From positions 62,001-126,000 of the forward strand of contig NZ_JAENGP010000009.1 in NCBI RefSeq assembly GCF_016595155.1: 64,000 nucleotides of DNA, in the 5' to 3' direction. Source of the DNA: Advenella mandrilli (GTDB taxonomy: Bacteria > Pseudomonadota > Gammaproteobacteria > Burkholderiales > Burkholderiaceae_B). The translations under genes were made by a program, and so were the position numbers. How positions within the stretch are numbered: the first letter of the stretch is position 1; every line of letters starts with the position of its first letter. Positions 1 through 8,218 of the stretch are shown one piece after another. Under the pieces are notes generated by a model. That model did not search any database. It had not been told where the DNA came from and was given only the letters and a program-made list of their open reading frames with translations.

Positions 1-358
1 GGCAGGCCTGGCTAATGCCATAGTCGTTAAGGGTCTGGATGATGGCGTCTTCCAGCGCGGTAACGTATTCTTTTACGAACATGTTGGCGCGGTGCAGGTT
101 GATCAAGGGGTAAATCACCACCTGACCCGGGCCATGGTAGGTGACCTGTCCGCCCCGGTTGCAGCGAATCACCGGAATATTCCCGGCGTTCAGGATGTGT
201 TCGGGCTTGCCGGCCTGCCCTAGGGTGTAAACAGGCGGATGCTCCACCTGCCAGATCTGGTTATCAGCGTCGGGCGGGCGGTTTTCGGTAAAGGTTTTCA
301 TGGCCTGCCAGGTACTTTCGTAGTCAGCCAGGCCTTCTAGCCGTTTAAGCTGCGTCAT
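1..358 (-). CDS. lipB: Octanoyltransferase LipB, 3' end outside window
   Basis: LipB transfers the octanoyl group from octanoyl-ACP to the lipoyl domains of 2-oxoacid dehydrogenases and the glycine cleavage H protein, the first step of cytoplasmic lipoate synthesis. The first 119 codons are present and the gene runs off the left edge. The frame shows the family signature around residues 60-90, with a Gly-rich NRGGQ segment followed by TYHGPGQ. The start is the ATG at 358, four bases after the stop of the DUF493 gene, so the two are probably co-transcribed. DUF493-lipB is a common proteobacterial pairing. Identification is firm. The catalytic Cys/Lys region lies outside the window and cannot be checked. 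Confidence 0.95.
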   Translation of the reverse strand, partial: MTQLKRLEGLADYESTWQAMKTFTENRPPDADNQIWQVEHPPVYTLGQAGKPEHILNAGNIPVIRCNRGGQVTYHGPGQVVIYPLINLHRANMFVKEYVTALEDAIIQTLNDYGISQAC

Positions 359-362
359 GTGT

Positions 363-641
363 TTACAGCACCACCTTAACCAGCTCATGCCCGTGCAGGG
401 TGCGGTAGATGTTGTCCAGCTGCTCACGGGAGGTGGCGCGCACGGTAAAGGTTAAGCCAATGTAGTTGCCGCCTTTGCTGGGACGCATTTCCACGGTGCT
501 GGCATCAAAGTCGGGGTCGTATTGCAATACCAGTTCCAACAGCATTTGGGCCAGTTCGGGGTGATTAACGCCCATCACCTTAATGGGAAAGTCGCAAGGG
601 TATTCAATTAAGGATTCTTCGGGGGGTATTTCTTTCATCAT
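363..641 (-). CDS. ybeD: DUF493 (YbeD-like) small protein
   Basis: This 92-residue cytoplasmic protein belongs to the DUF493/YbeD family, which has an ACT-like alpha/beta fold and no established activity. Features seen include the N-terminal YPCDFPIKVMG segment, a central strand-helix region, and the GGNYIGLTFTVRATSREQLD stretch near residue 60 that is typical of the family. Its ATG overlaps the stop of the upstream transaminase in an ATGA arrangement, and lipB starts four bases beyond its own stop. The three genes are therefore likely translationally coupled. The fixed place beside lipB suggests a regulatory link to lipoylation, but this is inferred from conserved neighbourhood only. Confidence 0.92.
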   Translation of the reverse strand: MMKEIPPEESLIEYPCDFPIKVMGVNHPELAQMLLELVLQYDPDFDASTVEMRPSKGGNYIGLTFTVRATSREQLDNIYRTLHGHELVKVVL

Positions 642-1510
642 AAGTTTTCTATTTCCAAGTCGTAAGCGGCACGCAGCTTTTGGTAGATGGGGCCGGCAAC
701 GCCCTGGCCCACCGGCTGGCCATTGTATTCAAGAATAGGCAGCACTTCTTTGGTGGCCGAGGTAAACAGCAGCTCATCGGCCTGGGCGACCTGTTCTTCG
801 CTAATGTTTTGTGCCCTAAACGGGATGCCACACTGGGCGGCCAGTTTTTCCATTAAGCCGTAGCGAATGCCTTCTAAAATAAGGTTGTTTTTAAGTGGCG
901 CCAGCAGCGTACCATCTTTAACCACCCAGATGTTGGCCGAAGAGGCCTCGGTTAAGAAGCCGTCACGAAACTGGATGACGTCGTCTACGCCTTTGGCATG
1001 GGCATATTCTTTAGCCAGAATGTTGCCCAGCAGGGAAACGCTTTTAATGTCGCAGTGGTACCAGCGTTCGTCTGGCATGCTTACCACCCGGAAACCCTTG
1101 GTCCGCAGTTCTTCGGAAGGACGCTCAAACGGCGAGCTCATTAAGAAGATGGTGGGTGCAACCGGCGGGTTTGGGTAAGCATGATCACGTTTGGCCACGC
1201 CACGGGTAACCTGCAGGTACACAAAGGTGTTGTCGGTTTCCGCTTTGTTAACCATGTCGGTCATGAGCTGGATCCAGTCTTGGGTGGTTTTGCCGGTTTC
1301 CAGTTTAATCGCTTTAAGGCTGCGCTCTAACCGGGCCACATGTTCGTTCAGGCGGAATGGTTTGCGGTTATAGGCTGGCACCACTTCATAAATGCCGTCA
1401 CCAAAAATAAACCCCCTGTCTAAAACCGAAATTTTTGCCTGGCTGAGTGGCAGGTATTCGCCATTCAGATAAACCAGGCTGTCACTGCTAATGCCTTGTA
1501 TCACCATCAA
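638..1510 (-). CDS. dat: D-amino-acid transaminase (class IV PLP aminotransferase)
   Basis: This 290-residue protein is a fold-type IV PLP enzyme of the D-alanine transaminase/branched-chain transaminase family. It probably interconverts D-alanine and D-glutamate with their 2-oxo acids to supply peptidoglycan precursors. The N-terminal LNGEYLPLSQAKISVLDRGF and FGDGIYEV segments are typical. The likely PLP lysine is Lys156 in DIKSVSLLGN, and the phosphate-binding region is near EASSANIWVV. The D-specific assignment rests on the IKS-LLGN motif and on the neighbouring D-Ala-D-Ala carboxypeptidase gene. A branched-chain or aminodeoxychorismate lyase-like activity is less likely. It ends in an ATGA overlap with the DUF493 gene. 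The tandem Met codons leave the exact start uncertain by one residue. Confidence 0.88.
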   Translation of the reverse strand: MMVIQGISSDSLVYLNGEYLPLSQAKISVLDRGFIFGDGIYEVVPAYNRKPFRLNEHVARLERSLKAIKLETGKTTQDWIQLMTDMVNKAETDNTFVYLQVTRGVAKRDHAYPNPPVAPTIFLMSSPFERPSEELRTKGFRVVSMPDERWYHCDIKSVSLLGNILAKEYAHAKGVDDVIQFRDGFLTEASSANIWVVKDGTLLAPLKNNLILEGIRYGLMEKLAAQCGIPFRAQNISEEQVAQADELLFTSATKEVLPILEYNGQPVGQGVAGPIYQKLRAAYDLEIENL

Positions 1511-1608
1511 CCTCTATGCCGAGTAAATAAGGCCGGACTGAAGTTATTCAAGGCGGCCCGAAAATAAAAATGTGTTAGATGCCCGTTATCGGTTTCAACG
1601 CGGGAAAA

Positions 1609-1651
1609 CCACCCCGGCGCTATGCGCCACCCCTCCGCAGGAGGGGAATTA
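1609..1651 (+). repeat. REP-like palindromic element, copy 1
   Basis: The element reads CCACCCCG-GCGC-TATGCGCC-ACCCCTCC-GCAGG-AGGGGAATT, which gives two short hairpins (GGCGC/GCGCC and CCCTCC/GGAGGG). It lies between the transaminase gene and the downstream end of dacA. Six further copies of the same pattern occur in the window, all outside genes. Confidence 0.85.
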
Positions 1652-1676
1652 TCCGACTTGTTCCCTTGGGGGCCTG

Positions 1677-1694
1677 CTTTTTGGGGTCAGTTCA
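1677..1694 (+). repeat. Half-site related to the IS3-like end at 15782-15802
   Basis: CTTTTTGGGGTCAGTTCA matches the right arm of the palindrome at 15751-15802 in 17 of 18 positions. In both places a GCGTGGGAAC string follows within about 15 bases. It resembles the terminal repeats of some IS3-family elements, but no transposase is nearby. It is probably a relic. Confidence 0.6.
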
Positions 1695-1721
1695 CTCCTG
1701 CGTGGGAACTCGCATTTAATT

Positions 1722-3011
1722 TTAAAACATGCCTAGCAGTTTGTCCCACATGCGGCCAACAAAGCCGGCTTGGGCAACCGCTTCAGTCACCACCAGGGGT
1801 TCTTGTTTAAGAATTTTGCCATCAAGTACAAACTGTACATTGCCCACGGTTTGGCCTTTGGCCAGCGGGGCCACCAGTTTGCCGTTGTATTGGGTAACAA
1901 CCTGGACGGCATTTTCCTGGCCACGGGGTACCGTAACGGTTACCGGATTAAGCGAGCCCAGGTTAACCTGTTTGGTTTCGCCTTCCCACACGCGTGGCTG
2001 CACCAGGGGTTTACCGGCTTCGGCAACGGTTTTGTCGCTAAAATTCTGGAAGCCCCAGTCAAGCAGGGTTTGGCTAACCTGCTCTCGGGCACGCACCGAA
2101 TCGGCGCCCACCACAATCGTGATAATGCGGCGCCCATCGCGCTCGGCTGTGGAAATAAGACAATAACCGGCATCATCGGTATGGCCGGTTTTAAGGCCAT
2201 CTACGCCAATATTGCGATACAGCAGGCCGTTACGGTTGGGTTGTTTGATTTTATTGAAGGTAAATTCAGGCTGGCTGAAATAATGATAATAGCTGGGATA
2301 GTCTTTAATAATATGCTGGGCCAATACCGACAGGTCACGCACGGTGGTGTAGGTGTCGGGCGACGGCAGGCCGGTAGGGTCGGCAAAATGGGTATCATTC
2401 ATGCCAAAAGTTTTGGCTTCCTGGTTCATTTGCCCCACAAAAACGCCTTCGCTGCCGGCAACCACTTCGGCCAGCTGAATGGTGGCATCGTTGCCTGATT
2501 GCACAATCATGCCTTGCAACAAATCACCCACCGATACCTGTTTATTCACTTCAATAAACATGCGCGAACCACCGGTTTTCCAGGCTTTTTCAGAAACCGT
2601 TACCATTTGGTCCAGGCTGATGCGTTTGTCGTCAAGGGCAGCAAACACCAGGCTGGCCGTCATGAGCTTGGTGAGCGAAGCCGGAGCAAGTTTCATGTCG
2701 GGTTCGACATTGCCAATAATCTGGTTACTGGTGGCATCAAAAACCATCCAGGCCTTAACCGGTGGGCTAGGCGGCGCAACGCTGGCAAACTCGCTAACCA
2801 CTGGGGTTTGTTCATTGGTAAGCGAGATGCTTGAACGGATTTCGGGCGTTTGTGCGGCCACCGCTGCGGGGTTATTAAGAACCGAGGTGACAACCGAGCC
2901 GTTTACTGTTGTTTCTGCCTGGGCAGGTGTTTTGTTTTTATCATAATAATAGTAGCCACCCCCAGCGAGTGCCACAACGATAAGACCAAGAAATAAACGA
3001 CTGGAAGACAT
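1722..3011 (-). CDS. dacA: D-alanyl-D-alanine carboxypeptidase (PBP5/6 family)
   Basis: A low-molecular-mass penicillin-binding protein of 429 residues that removes the terminal D-Ala from peptidoglycan pentapeptides in the periplasm. All three active-site motifs are present: SLTK (Ser112-Lys115), SGN (172-174) and KTG (274-276). A C-terminal PBP5 beta-domain follows, and the last residues (FVGRMWDKLLGMF) fit the amphipathic membrane anchor. The N-terminus is unusual in that a hydrophobic stretch (about 6-20) runs into a YYYY patch and a roughly 60-residue low-complexity linker, and I see no clear signal peptidase I site. The protein may therefore be anchored at both ends. The downstream transaminase, DUF493 and lipB genes have the same orientation, separated by 211 bases holding repeats. 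Confidence 0.95.
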   Translation of the reverse strand: MSSSRLFLGLIVVALAGGGYYYYDKNKTPAQAETTVNGSVVTSVLNNPAAVAAQTPEIRSSISLTNEQTPVVSEFASVAPPSPPVKAWMVFDATSNQIIGNVEPDMKLAPASLTKLMTASLVFAALDDKRISLDQMVTVSEKAWKTGGSRMFIEVNKQVSVGDLLQGMIVQSGNDATIQLAEVVAGSEGVFVGQMNQEAKTFGMNDTHFADPTGLPSPDTYTTVRDLSVLAQHIIKDYPSYYHYFSQPEFTFNKIKQPNRNGLLYRNIGVDGLKTGHTDDAGYCLISTAERDGRRIITIVVGADSVRAREQVSQTLLDWGFQNFSDKTVAEAGKPLVQPRVWEGETKQVNLGSLNPVTVTVPRGQENAVQVVTQYNGKLVAPLAKGQTVGNVQFVLDGKILKQEPLVVTEAVAQAGFVGRMWDKLLGMF

Positions 3012-3121
3012 AAAAAAACAGTACCCGGTTAAAAGTGATTAAGTAAGGTAATGACATGGAAAACCATGCATTTGCCAATTATTATAAGCCCTGCTGCCGG
3101 TAAACCCACGCCAGCACAGGC

Positions 3122-3772
3122 TTATTTCAGGATTTGGTCCAACCTGATTTGTATCAATTTTTTCAATTGAAGCAGGAACCCATGAAAAAAATGGGTCGCT
3201 TCAGGCATAACAGTGACCGGAATCTGGAAGGGCCTGATCCAGTCAAAGACTTCCTGCAAAGGTACAACCTCATCTTTTTCACCATGTACGACCAGCAAGT
3301 CGGCCGGTAGTTCAATATCGCGATATTGAAACCGCCATACCGCAGGCCCCAGCAGCATCATGGCATCGGGCAGCTTATGCTGGGCTTGTTTTTGTTCAGC
3401 ATAAAGTTGCGCCGCCACGGCCGTACCAAATGAAAATCCGGCCAGCACCCATTTCTTATGGCCTACGTCGGGATAAAACTGTTCTATTTGCTGTATAAGC
3501 ATTTGCATGTCACGGGTTTCACCCTGGGCCCTGTCAAATTCGCCTTCAGACAAACCAACGCCCCTGAAGTTGGGACGCACCGCAACCAGGCCATTTTGGG
3601 CGCAGGTACGGGCCACGGTGGTCACAATTTTATTGTCACGCGTGCCTTCATGCAAAGGGTGCGGGTGCAATACCAGGGCCCAGCCCCTAATGGGGGTATC
3701 GGGCCAGTCGATGGCGCAATCTATATTGCCGGCCATGCCATTCAAGATAATTTTTTCTGTTTTAATTGCCAT
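3122..3772 (-). CDS. Alpha/beta hydrolase, small serine-hydrolase type
   Basis: This 216-residue cytoplasmic protein has a compact alpha/beta-hydrolase fold. The nucleophile elbow is GFSFG with Ser114. The probable acid is Asp167 in HGEKDEVVP and the histidine is His194 or His197 in ATHFFHG. The LHPHPLHEGTRDNKIV segment and RPNFRGVGLSEG mark the conserved bacterial family often annotated only as alpha/beta hydrolase, related to dienelactone-hydrolase-like proteins. The substrate is unknown. It follows the small SPOR-like remnant and coaX on the same strand, so it may be the last gene of the birA-coaX transcript. No signal peptide is seen. Confidence 0.88.
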   Translation of the reverse strand: MAIKTEKIILNGMAGNIDCAIDWPDTPIRGWALVLHPHPLHEGTRDNKIVTTVARTCAQNGLVAVRPNFRGVGLSEGEFDRAQGETRDMQMLIQQIEQFYPDVGHKKWVLAGFSFGTAVAAQLYAEQKQAQHKLPDAMMLLGPAVWRFQYRDIELPADLLVVHGEKDEVVPLQEVFDWIRPFQIPVTVMPEATHFFHGFLLQLKKLIQIRLDQILK

Positions 3773-3777
3773 TACTA

Positions 3778-3942
3778 TTACTGGCCCAACGGCCCTGTTT
3801 TAAGTGCATGTGATTTGAATTCTACCGGTGGTTTAACGACCACCCCCGGGCTTATTTCACTGGGTGGCGTGCCCAGCCAGCCCTGCCCCTGTGCATACAC
3901 CAAACCATTGGCCAGCAAAATAACAAAAAACAAGGTTCGCAT
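3778..3942 (-). pseudogene. 54-residue remnant resembling the N-terminus of a SPOR-domain protein
   Basis: A short frame of 54 codons starts two bases after the coaX stop. It begins MRTLFFVILLANGLVYA, a single hydrophobic segment, followed by GQGWLGTPPSEISPG and about 20 polar residues before a TAA stop. In related betaproteobacteria coaX is followed by a longer gene for an inner-membrane protein with a C-terminal SPOR domain. The membrane segment and GxLGTPPSE neck here fit that protein, but no SPOR domain follows. It is most simply a truncated gene, although a functional small membrane protein is possible. The link to the SPOR family rests on my recollection of the family and on position. 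Confidence 0.6.
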
Positions 3943-3944
3943 TA

Positions 3945-4751
3945 TTAGTGATTCCATTCGTCCCGTGCATAAATACGCAAGCCGTCCAGCACGGGTGATT
4001 CAATTTCTTGTAAAGTGATTGTATCAAATCCTTTTACCCGGGCAATGTCGTTAAGCAGGCGAAGCAATTCTGGCAATACGCCATGTCGGGCACCGCCTGT
4101 GACAAATATTTTGGGTTGCTGTCCGGTTTTATCCAGCACGGCTTTCCATTGCCGCACAATTGCCCCCGCCTGGGCGGCAAGAATGCCACTTAAAATGGCC
4201 TGTTGGGTATTCTGTGGAAAGGCCGGTGGCACTTCTTTTTTACGCAAGTCGATGGCGGGCAGGTTAGCGGTGCCTTTATGCAGGCTGGCCCGCATTAGCA
4301 TGACGCCCGGAAAGATCAGCCCCCCCATGAACATATTGTCGGCATCTAAGGCATCGACGGTCGTGGCGGTACCAAAGCTCACCAGCATGGCGGGCAGTTC
4401 GGGGTTTTGACGATGTTCGGAAAGCCCCAATAACCCCATCCAGCGGTCGGCCCCCAATTGTTCGGGAATTTTATAGCTGTTTTTCAGGTGCAGGGTTTTT
4501 GCCTGCGCGGCCAGCCATTGAAGCGTACAGGAAGCAGGCAGGGCCTGCTGGATTTTATGTGCAATGTCTTCACCGGCCACGTTAACACCAATGGCCCTTA
4601 GCGGGACTTCGGGCAAGGCATTGCACCACTCGTACAGTTTTTCCAGATGGTCGTGCTCCAGCACCAGAAGGTCTTCGGTTTGCCGGAACTGGTTAATAAG
4701 ATAAGTGATTTTTACTCGGGTATTGCCCGAATCGATCAGTAACATGAGCAT
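3945..4751 (-). CDS. coaX: Type III pantothenate kinase (CoaX, Baf homologue)
   Basis: CoaX phosphorylates pantothenate in the first step of coenzyme A synthesis. The 268-residue protein shows the ASKHA-type phosphate loop IDSGNTRVK (Asp7), GADRW at 100-104, the SFGTATTVDAL motif at 125-135 and a C-terminal VTGGARHGVLPELL. The Bordetella homologue was first described as Bvg accessory factor. An AGGAG lies seven bases before the ATG at 4751 and overlaps the birA stop, which supports this start over the ATG two codons later. It follows birA with a nine-base gap. Both genes act on vitamin-derived cofactors and are often paired. Confidence 0.95.
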   Translation of the reverse strand: MLMLLIDSGNTRVKITYLINQFRQTEDLLVLEHDHLEKLYEWCNALPEVPLRAIGVNVAGEDIAHKIQQALPASCTLQWLAAQAKTLHLKNSYKIPEQLGADRWMGLLGLSEHRQNPELPAMLVSFGTATTVDALDADNMFMGGLIFPGVMLMRASLHKGTANLPAIDLRKKEVPPAFPQNTQQAILSGILAAQAGAIVRQWKAVLDKTGQQPKIFVTGGARHGVLPELLRLLNDIARVKGFDTITLQEIESPVLDGLRIYARDEWNH

Positions 4752-4760
4752 AGCGTGCTC

Positions 4761-5624
4761 CTAGGTTTGGGTACGGGCACGAATGCTGATATCACCGTTG
4801 GTGACAAGATGCCGGCCCTGCCCGTTTTCAACCACCAGGCATGCCTGGTCATTTAACCCCCGGGCGGTGCCTGTTAGTACAATTCTATCACCAGATAGCA
4901 CATTTACCTCACAGGTTTTAAGCGCATCCAGGCTTTCATGACGTTGCCGGAACGGCGCGAAGCCTTCCTGTTCGTAAAGGGAAAAAGCCTCGGACCAGGC
5001 CCGGGCAATACGAGCAACCAGCAGGCCAATATGTTCAGCCTGCTCATCTTGCCGATTCAGGCTAATTAAGACGGATGTCCAGTCGGCCACTTTACGGTCC
5101 AGATCTTTGCTAAGGGCTTGTGCCTGGGAAAGGTTCATCCCCATGCCCACCACCACGACATGATGGCGCTCGCTAACCCGGCCATTACCTGGCCTGACCG
5201 ATTCAACCAGCAGGCCCGAGAGCTTGCCATCATCAAACTGGATGTCATTGGGCCATTTCATGCTTAACCGGTCCTGGCCGGCAGGCCCCACCATTTTACG
5301 CAACTGTTCACAAGCCACAATACCCGCTACCGGTGCCAGCATGGGCAGTTGTGCCGGCGGCAGGAAAACATCGTACGCACAAGAAAACATTAAGGTGCCA
5401 GCTTTGCTGTTTACCCATTTGCGCCCGCCACGCCCTTTGCCCTGTTGCTGGTGATGCGCACCAATCAGGGCGGGCCGCCCCCACTGGCTTTGCGGGTTGC
5501 GGGCTTCTTGCATGAGAAAAGTATTGGTTGAATCAATTTGCTCAACCCAGGCAATGGAAGGAAAGTCAGGCAAAGCGGAAAACAGGGTTTTCTGCAGCGT
5601 GCCTGCACTGGGCAATAGGGTCAT
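4761..5624 (-). CDS. birA: Biotin--[acetyl-CoA carboxylase] ligase
   Basis: BirA forms biotinyl-AMP and attaches biotin to the carrier subunit of acetyl-CoA carboxylase. The 287-residue protein has the biotin/ATP loop GKGRGGRKW (62-70), KWPND (123-127) and GKLSGLLVES, then a short C-terminal SH3-like domain. It lacks the N-terminal winged-helix domain of E. coli BirA, so it should not act as a biotin operon repressor. The catalytic domain begins at about residue 25. The gene lies 29 bases after waaA and directly before coaX, all on the same strand. Confidence 0.95.
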   Translation of the reverse strand: MTLLPSAGTLQKTLFSALPDFPSIAWVEQIDSTNTFLMQEARNPQSQWGRPALIGAHHQQQGKGRGGRKWVNSKAGTLMFSCAYDVFLPPAQLPMLAPVAGIVACEQLRKMVGPAGQDRLSMKWPNDIQFDDGKLSGLLVESVRPGNGRVSERHHVVVVGMGMNLSQAQALSKDLDRKVADWTSVLISLNRQDEQAEHIGLLVARIARAWSEAFSLYEQEGFAPFRQRHESLDALKTCEVNVLSGDRIVLTGTARGLNDQACLVVENGQGRHLVTNGDISIRARTQT

Positions 5625-5653
5625 TATGGGTAACTCTGGTAATACTAACGAAA

Positions 5654-7018
5654 CTAACGAAGATAGGGTTTCAGGGCACTCATGATCCGGTCGGTAGCGC
5701 CTTCATGCAATGATAACCATTGCTTGGCCGCCTTACTCATGCCAAGCCGCTGTTCTTCATTATTCAAAATTTTAAGTGCCAGTTTGATGGCTTCTTCCTC
5801 GTTCTGGGTACGCCGGGCGGCCCCTTCTGACAAGGCATCTTCCACCGATTGCTGGAAATTTTCAGTATGCGGACCAACAATGACCGGCACACCCACGGCA
5901 CAGGCTTCTATGTGGTTTTGACCGCCATACTCGCCAAAACTGCCGGCGATTATCGCCAAATCTGACATGGCGTAGTAAAAGAACATGTCTCCAACACTAT
6001 CACACAACAGGATATCAATGGTCTTCAGGTCGCTATTGACAGGATTTTGCGAGCGGCACTGGTAGTTAAGGCCGCTTTGCTGAATAAGTGTTTCTACTTC
6101 CCTAAAGCGCTGTGGATGACGGGGAATAATCATGAACAGGGGCAAAGGCGCCATGTTCTCCTGGTTTTGCACCTGCCGCTCACGATTTTTAACCAACGCC
6201 TTAATGGCTTTAAGAAAATATTCTTCTTCACCATCGCGGGTGCTGGCAATCGCCACCACCTGACGGTTAATAACCTGTCTCACCACCTTGCCGGTATGCA
6301 CCTGGTTATAAGAAATATTAAGATCAAATTTCAGGTTGCCCACCACCTGCATGCGTTTAACGCCCAAGGCATCAAGCCGGGCAGAATCGGCACGGCTTTG
6401 GGTAAGCACCAGGTTTAGTCCGCCCAGGGCATTGCGCATGACGCTGCCCAGCCAATGAGCCTGTTTGTAGGCCGATTCAGAAAACCGGGCACTGGCCACA
6501 ATCAGCGGCATTTTCTGGCGATTGGCCTCGGCCACCATATTGGGCCATATTTCACGCTCTATCAAAATGCCACAACGTGGCTTCCAATGATCTATAAAGC
6601 CGCTAACCGCCTCGGGAAAGTCGTAGGGTACCCAGGCCTGGCATAACATGCCCTGGCCTATCGCTTCGGCAAACATGCGGGCCCCTTGTGCCCTACCGGT
6701 AGCCGTCATGTGGGTTAACAAAACGGGATAGCCCTGGTCTAGCAGGGCCTGGATTAACGGATGTGCGGCCCGGGTTTCACCCAGGCTGACGGCATGCACC
6801 CAAACCGGCCGCCTGAACGTGAAAATGGTTTCGGCATAGCCTTCGTCATCGCCCGGGGCAATGTTGCTGCCCGCAGGCGCCGGATGGGGATAACGGCCAA
6901 ACCGCTCATCGCTGCGAATATCCCATCTCCCCCCCGCCTTGCGGGCACGACGCTCTAGTAGCCACAGGGCAATGGGAGTAATAAGACGCAGCGTGCTGGT
7001 ATAAAAGAATCGGTTCAT
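5654..7018 (-). CDS. waaA: 3-deoxy-D-manno-octulosonic acid (Kdo) transferase
   Basis: WaaA adds Kdo from CMP-Kdo to the lipid A precursor at the cytoplasmic face of the inner membrane. The 454-residue protein has an N-terminal membrane-associated segment, the HAVSLGETRAAHPLI motif with the likely catalytic Glu81, and a GT-B C-terminal half with GSFGEYGGQNHIEAC and GVPVIVGPHTENF. It is somewhat longer than the usual 420-430 residues, because of polar inserts near residues 45-65 and 275-300. It directly follows waaC, with two bases between stop and start, which is the normal LPS inner-core pairing. Whether it adds one or two Kdo residues cannot be read from the sequence. Confidence 0.96.
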   Translation of the reverse strand: MNRFFYTSTLRLITPIALWLLERRARKAGGRWDIRSDERFGRYPHPAPAGSNIAPGDDEGYAETIFTFRRPVWVHAVSLGETRAAHPLIQALLDQGYPVLLTHMTATGRAQGARMFAEAIGQGMLCQAWVPYDFPEAVSGFIDHWKPRCGILIEREIWPNMVAEANRQKMPLIVASARFSESAYKQAHWLGSVMRNALGGLNLVLTQSRADSARLDALGVKRMQVVGNLKFDLNISYNQVHTGKVVRQVINRQVVAIASTRDGEEEYFLKAIKALVKNRERQVQNQENMAPLPLFMIIPRHPQRFREVETLIQQSGLNYQCRSQNPVNSDLKTIDILLCDSVGDMFFYYAMSDLAIIAGSFGEYGGQNHIEACAVGVPVIVGPHTENFQQSVEDALSEGAARRTQNEEEAIKLALKILNNEEQRLGMSKAAKQWLSLHEGATDRIMSALKPYLR

Positions 7019-7020
7019 GG

Positions 7021-7974
7021 TTAGCTTGCCAGTGCCTGTTTCAGTTTTGACAACACCATTTCTCGGGTGGGTGGAATACCCCGATCACCCAGGCTGGCCG
7101 TAAAGGCCGCACCTACCAAGGGCGTGCGCACCGGGGTAGAGGCGCTGTAAATGCCAATCGTGGGTCGGCCCAGCGCCGCAGACAAATGCGTCAGACCGCT
7201 ATCAAGACCAATCATGATGCGGGCAGGTGCAATAACCCGGGCAACATCGGTTAAGGACATACGGGGCAAAATTTCCGCATCAGGAAAATCGCTCACCAAC
7301 GCTTTGGCGCGTTCAGCTTCTTTTTCGTTGCCTGCCAGCAATTTTAAGCCCAGCCCGGCGGCATTCAGCTCACGAAACACAGCATGCCAGTCGGCTTCGG
7401 GCCACAGTTTATCTTCACGGCTGGCCGACGGCATGATAACCGCGTAATCCTGTATGGCAACGCCATGGGTAAATGTTTGCAGGCCAAAATCGGGCTCGCC
7501 TTCGTACTGGTAGTTAAACGTGGCCGCTGCCAGCATGCGTTGGCGGGTAACCGCTGGTTGCCAGAAAGCCACCGTATGGCGAACATCATAAAACAGGGAA
7601 GCCAGGGGCTCACGGGCGGATTTCCAGTCTAACCCGTGCTTGACCCCTTTGGCCTGACGGACGATCCAGGCGGACTTCATTAAGGCCTGCATGTCTAGCA
7701 CGATGTCGTATTGGGTGCTGTGAAGTTTACGTTTAAGCGCGGCCCTTTCCTGTCTTGTTGGCGCCGACCACCAGGTTTTGCGCCAGCGCCGGTGCGCCAC
7801 TTTAATGACGTCGTGCACGCTGGGATGCCAGGAAGGGATTTCGGCAAAGGCCTCTTCGGCCACCCAATCTATTTGGGCGTTGGGCACATGTTTGGCAATA
7901 TCGGAAATGGCCGGCAGCATGTGCACCAGATCGCCCAGCGAAGAAGAGCGAACAATAAGAATTTTTGTTGTCAT
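7021..7974 (-). CDS. waaC: LPS heptosyltransferase I
   Basis: WaaC transfers L-glycero-D-manno-heptose from its ADP form to Kdo of the LPS inner core. The 317-residue GT-B enzyme (family GT9) opens with KILIVRSSSLGDLVHMLPAISD, and the donor site carries GLDSGLTHLSAALGRPTIGIY near residues 252-272. The upstream region to 8218 is AT-rich and holds the promoter for this gene and for the divergent aminotransferase gene. waaA follows two bases after its stop, so the two enzymes are likely made together. Heptosyltransferase II shares the fold, but the N-terminal motif and linkage to waaA favour WaaC. Confidence 0.95.
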   Translation of the reverse strand: MTTKILIVRSSSLGDLVHMLPAISDIAKHVPNAQIDWVAEEAFAEIPSWHPSVHDVIKVAHRRWRKTWWSAPTRQERAALKRKLHSTQYDIVLDMQALMKSAWIVRQAKGVKHGLDWKSAREPLASLFYDVRHTVAFWQPAVTRQRMLAAATFNYQYEGEPDFGLQTFTHGVAIQDYAVIMPSASREDKLWPEADWHAVFRELNAAGLGLKLLAGNEKEAERAKALVSDFPDAEILPRMSLTDVARVIAPARIMIGLDSGLTHLSAALGRPTIGIYSASTPVRTPLVGAAFTASLGDRGIPPTREMVLSKLKQALAS

Positions 7975-8218
7975 ATTATTTTTTTGTCAAAGTAAACAGA
8001 ACACCTTTGCTGGATTTTGCCATATTTTTGCCATATGTATGATTCTTGCATTTTACTTTAATATTGAGAGTTTTGAAATTTTCACTTCCGGTATAGAATA
8101 GTCGGACGTATTCATTGCTGTATCAAACTGGCAAATTCAAGCCACACGGCCCGTGTTTGCTCCCTTTGGCTTGCCCTGTCCCGCTATTATTGCAGGGATT
8201 TACCCGGAGTTTGGAAAT

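Noticed and set aside
1770-2498. A 242-codon open frame opposite dacA
   Set aside because: It lies wholly inside the strong PBP5-type gene on the other strand and has no recognisable motif or ribosome site.
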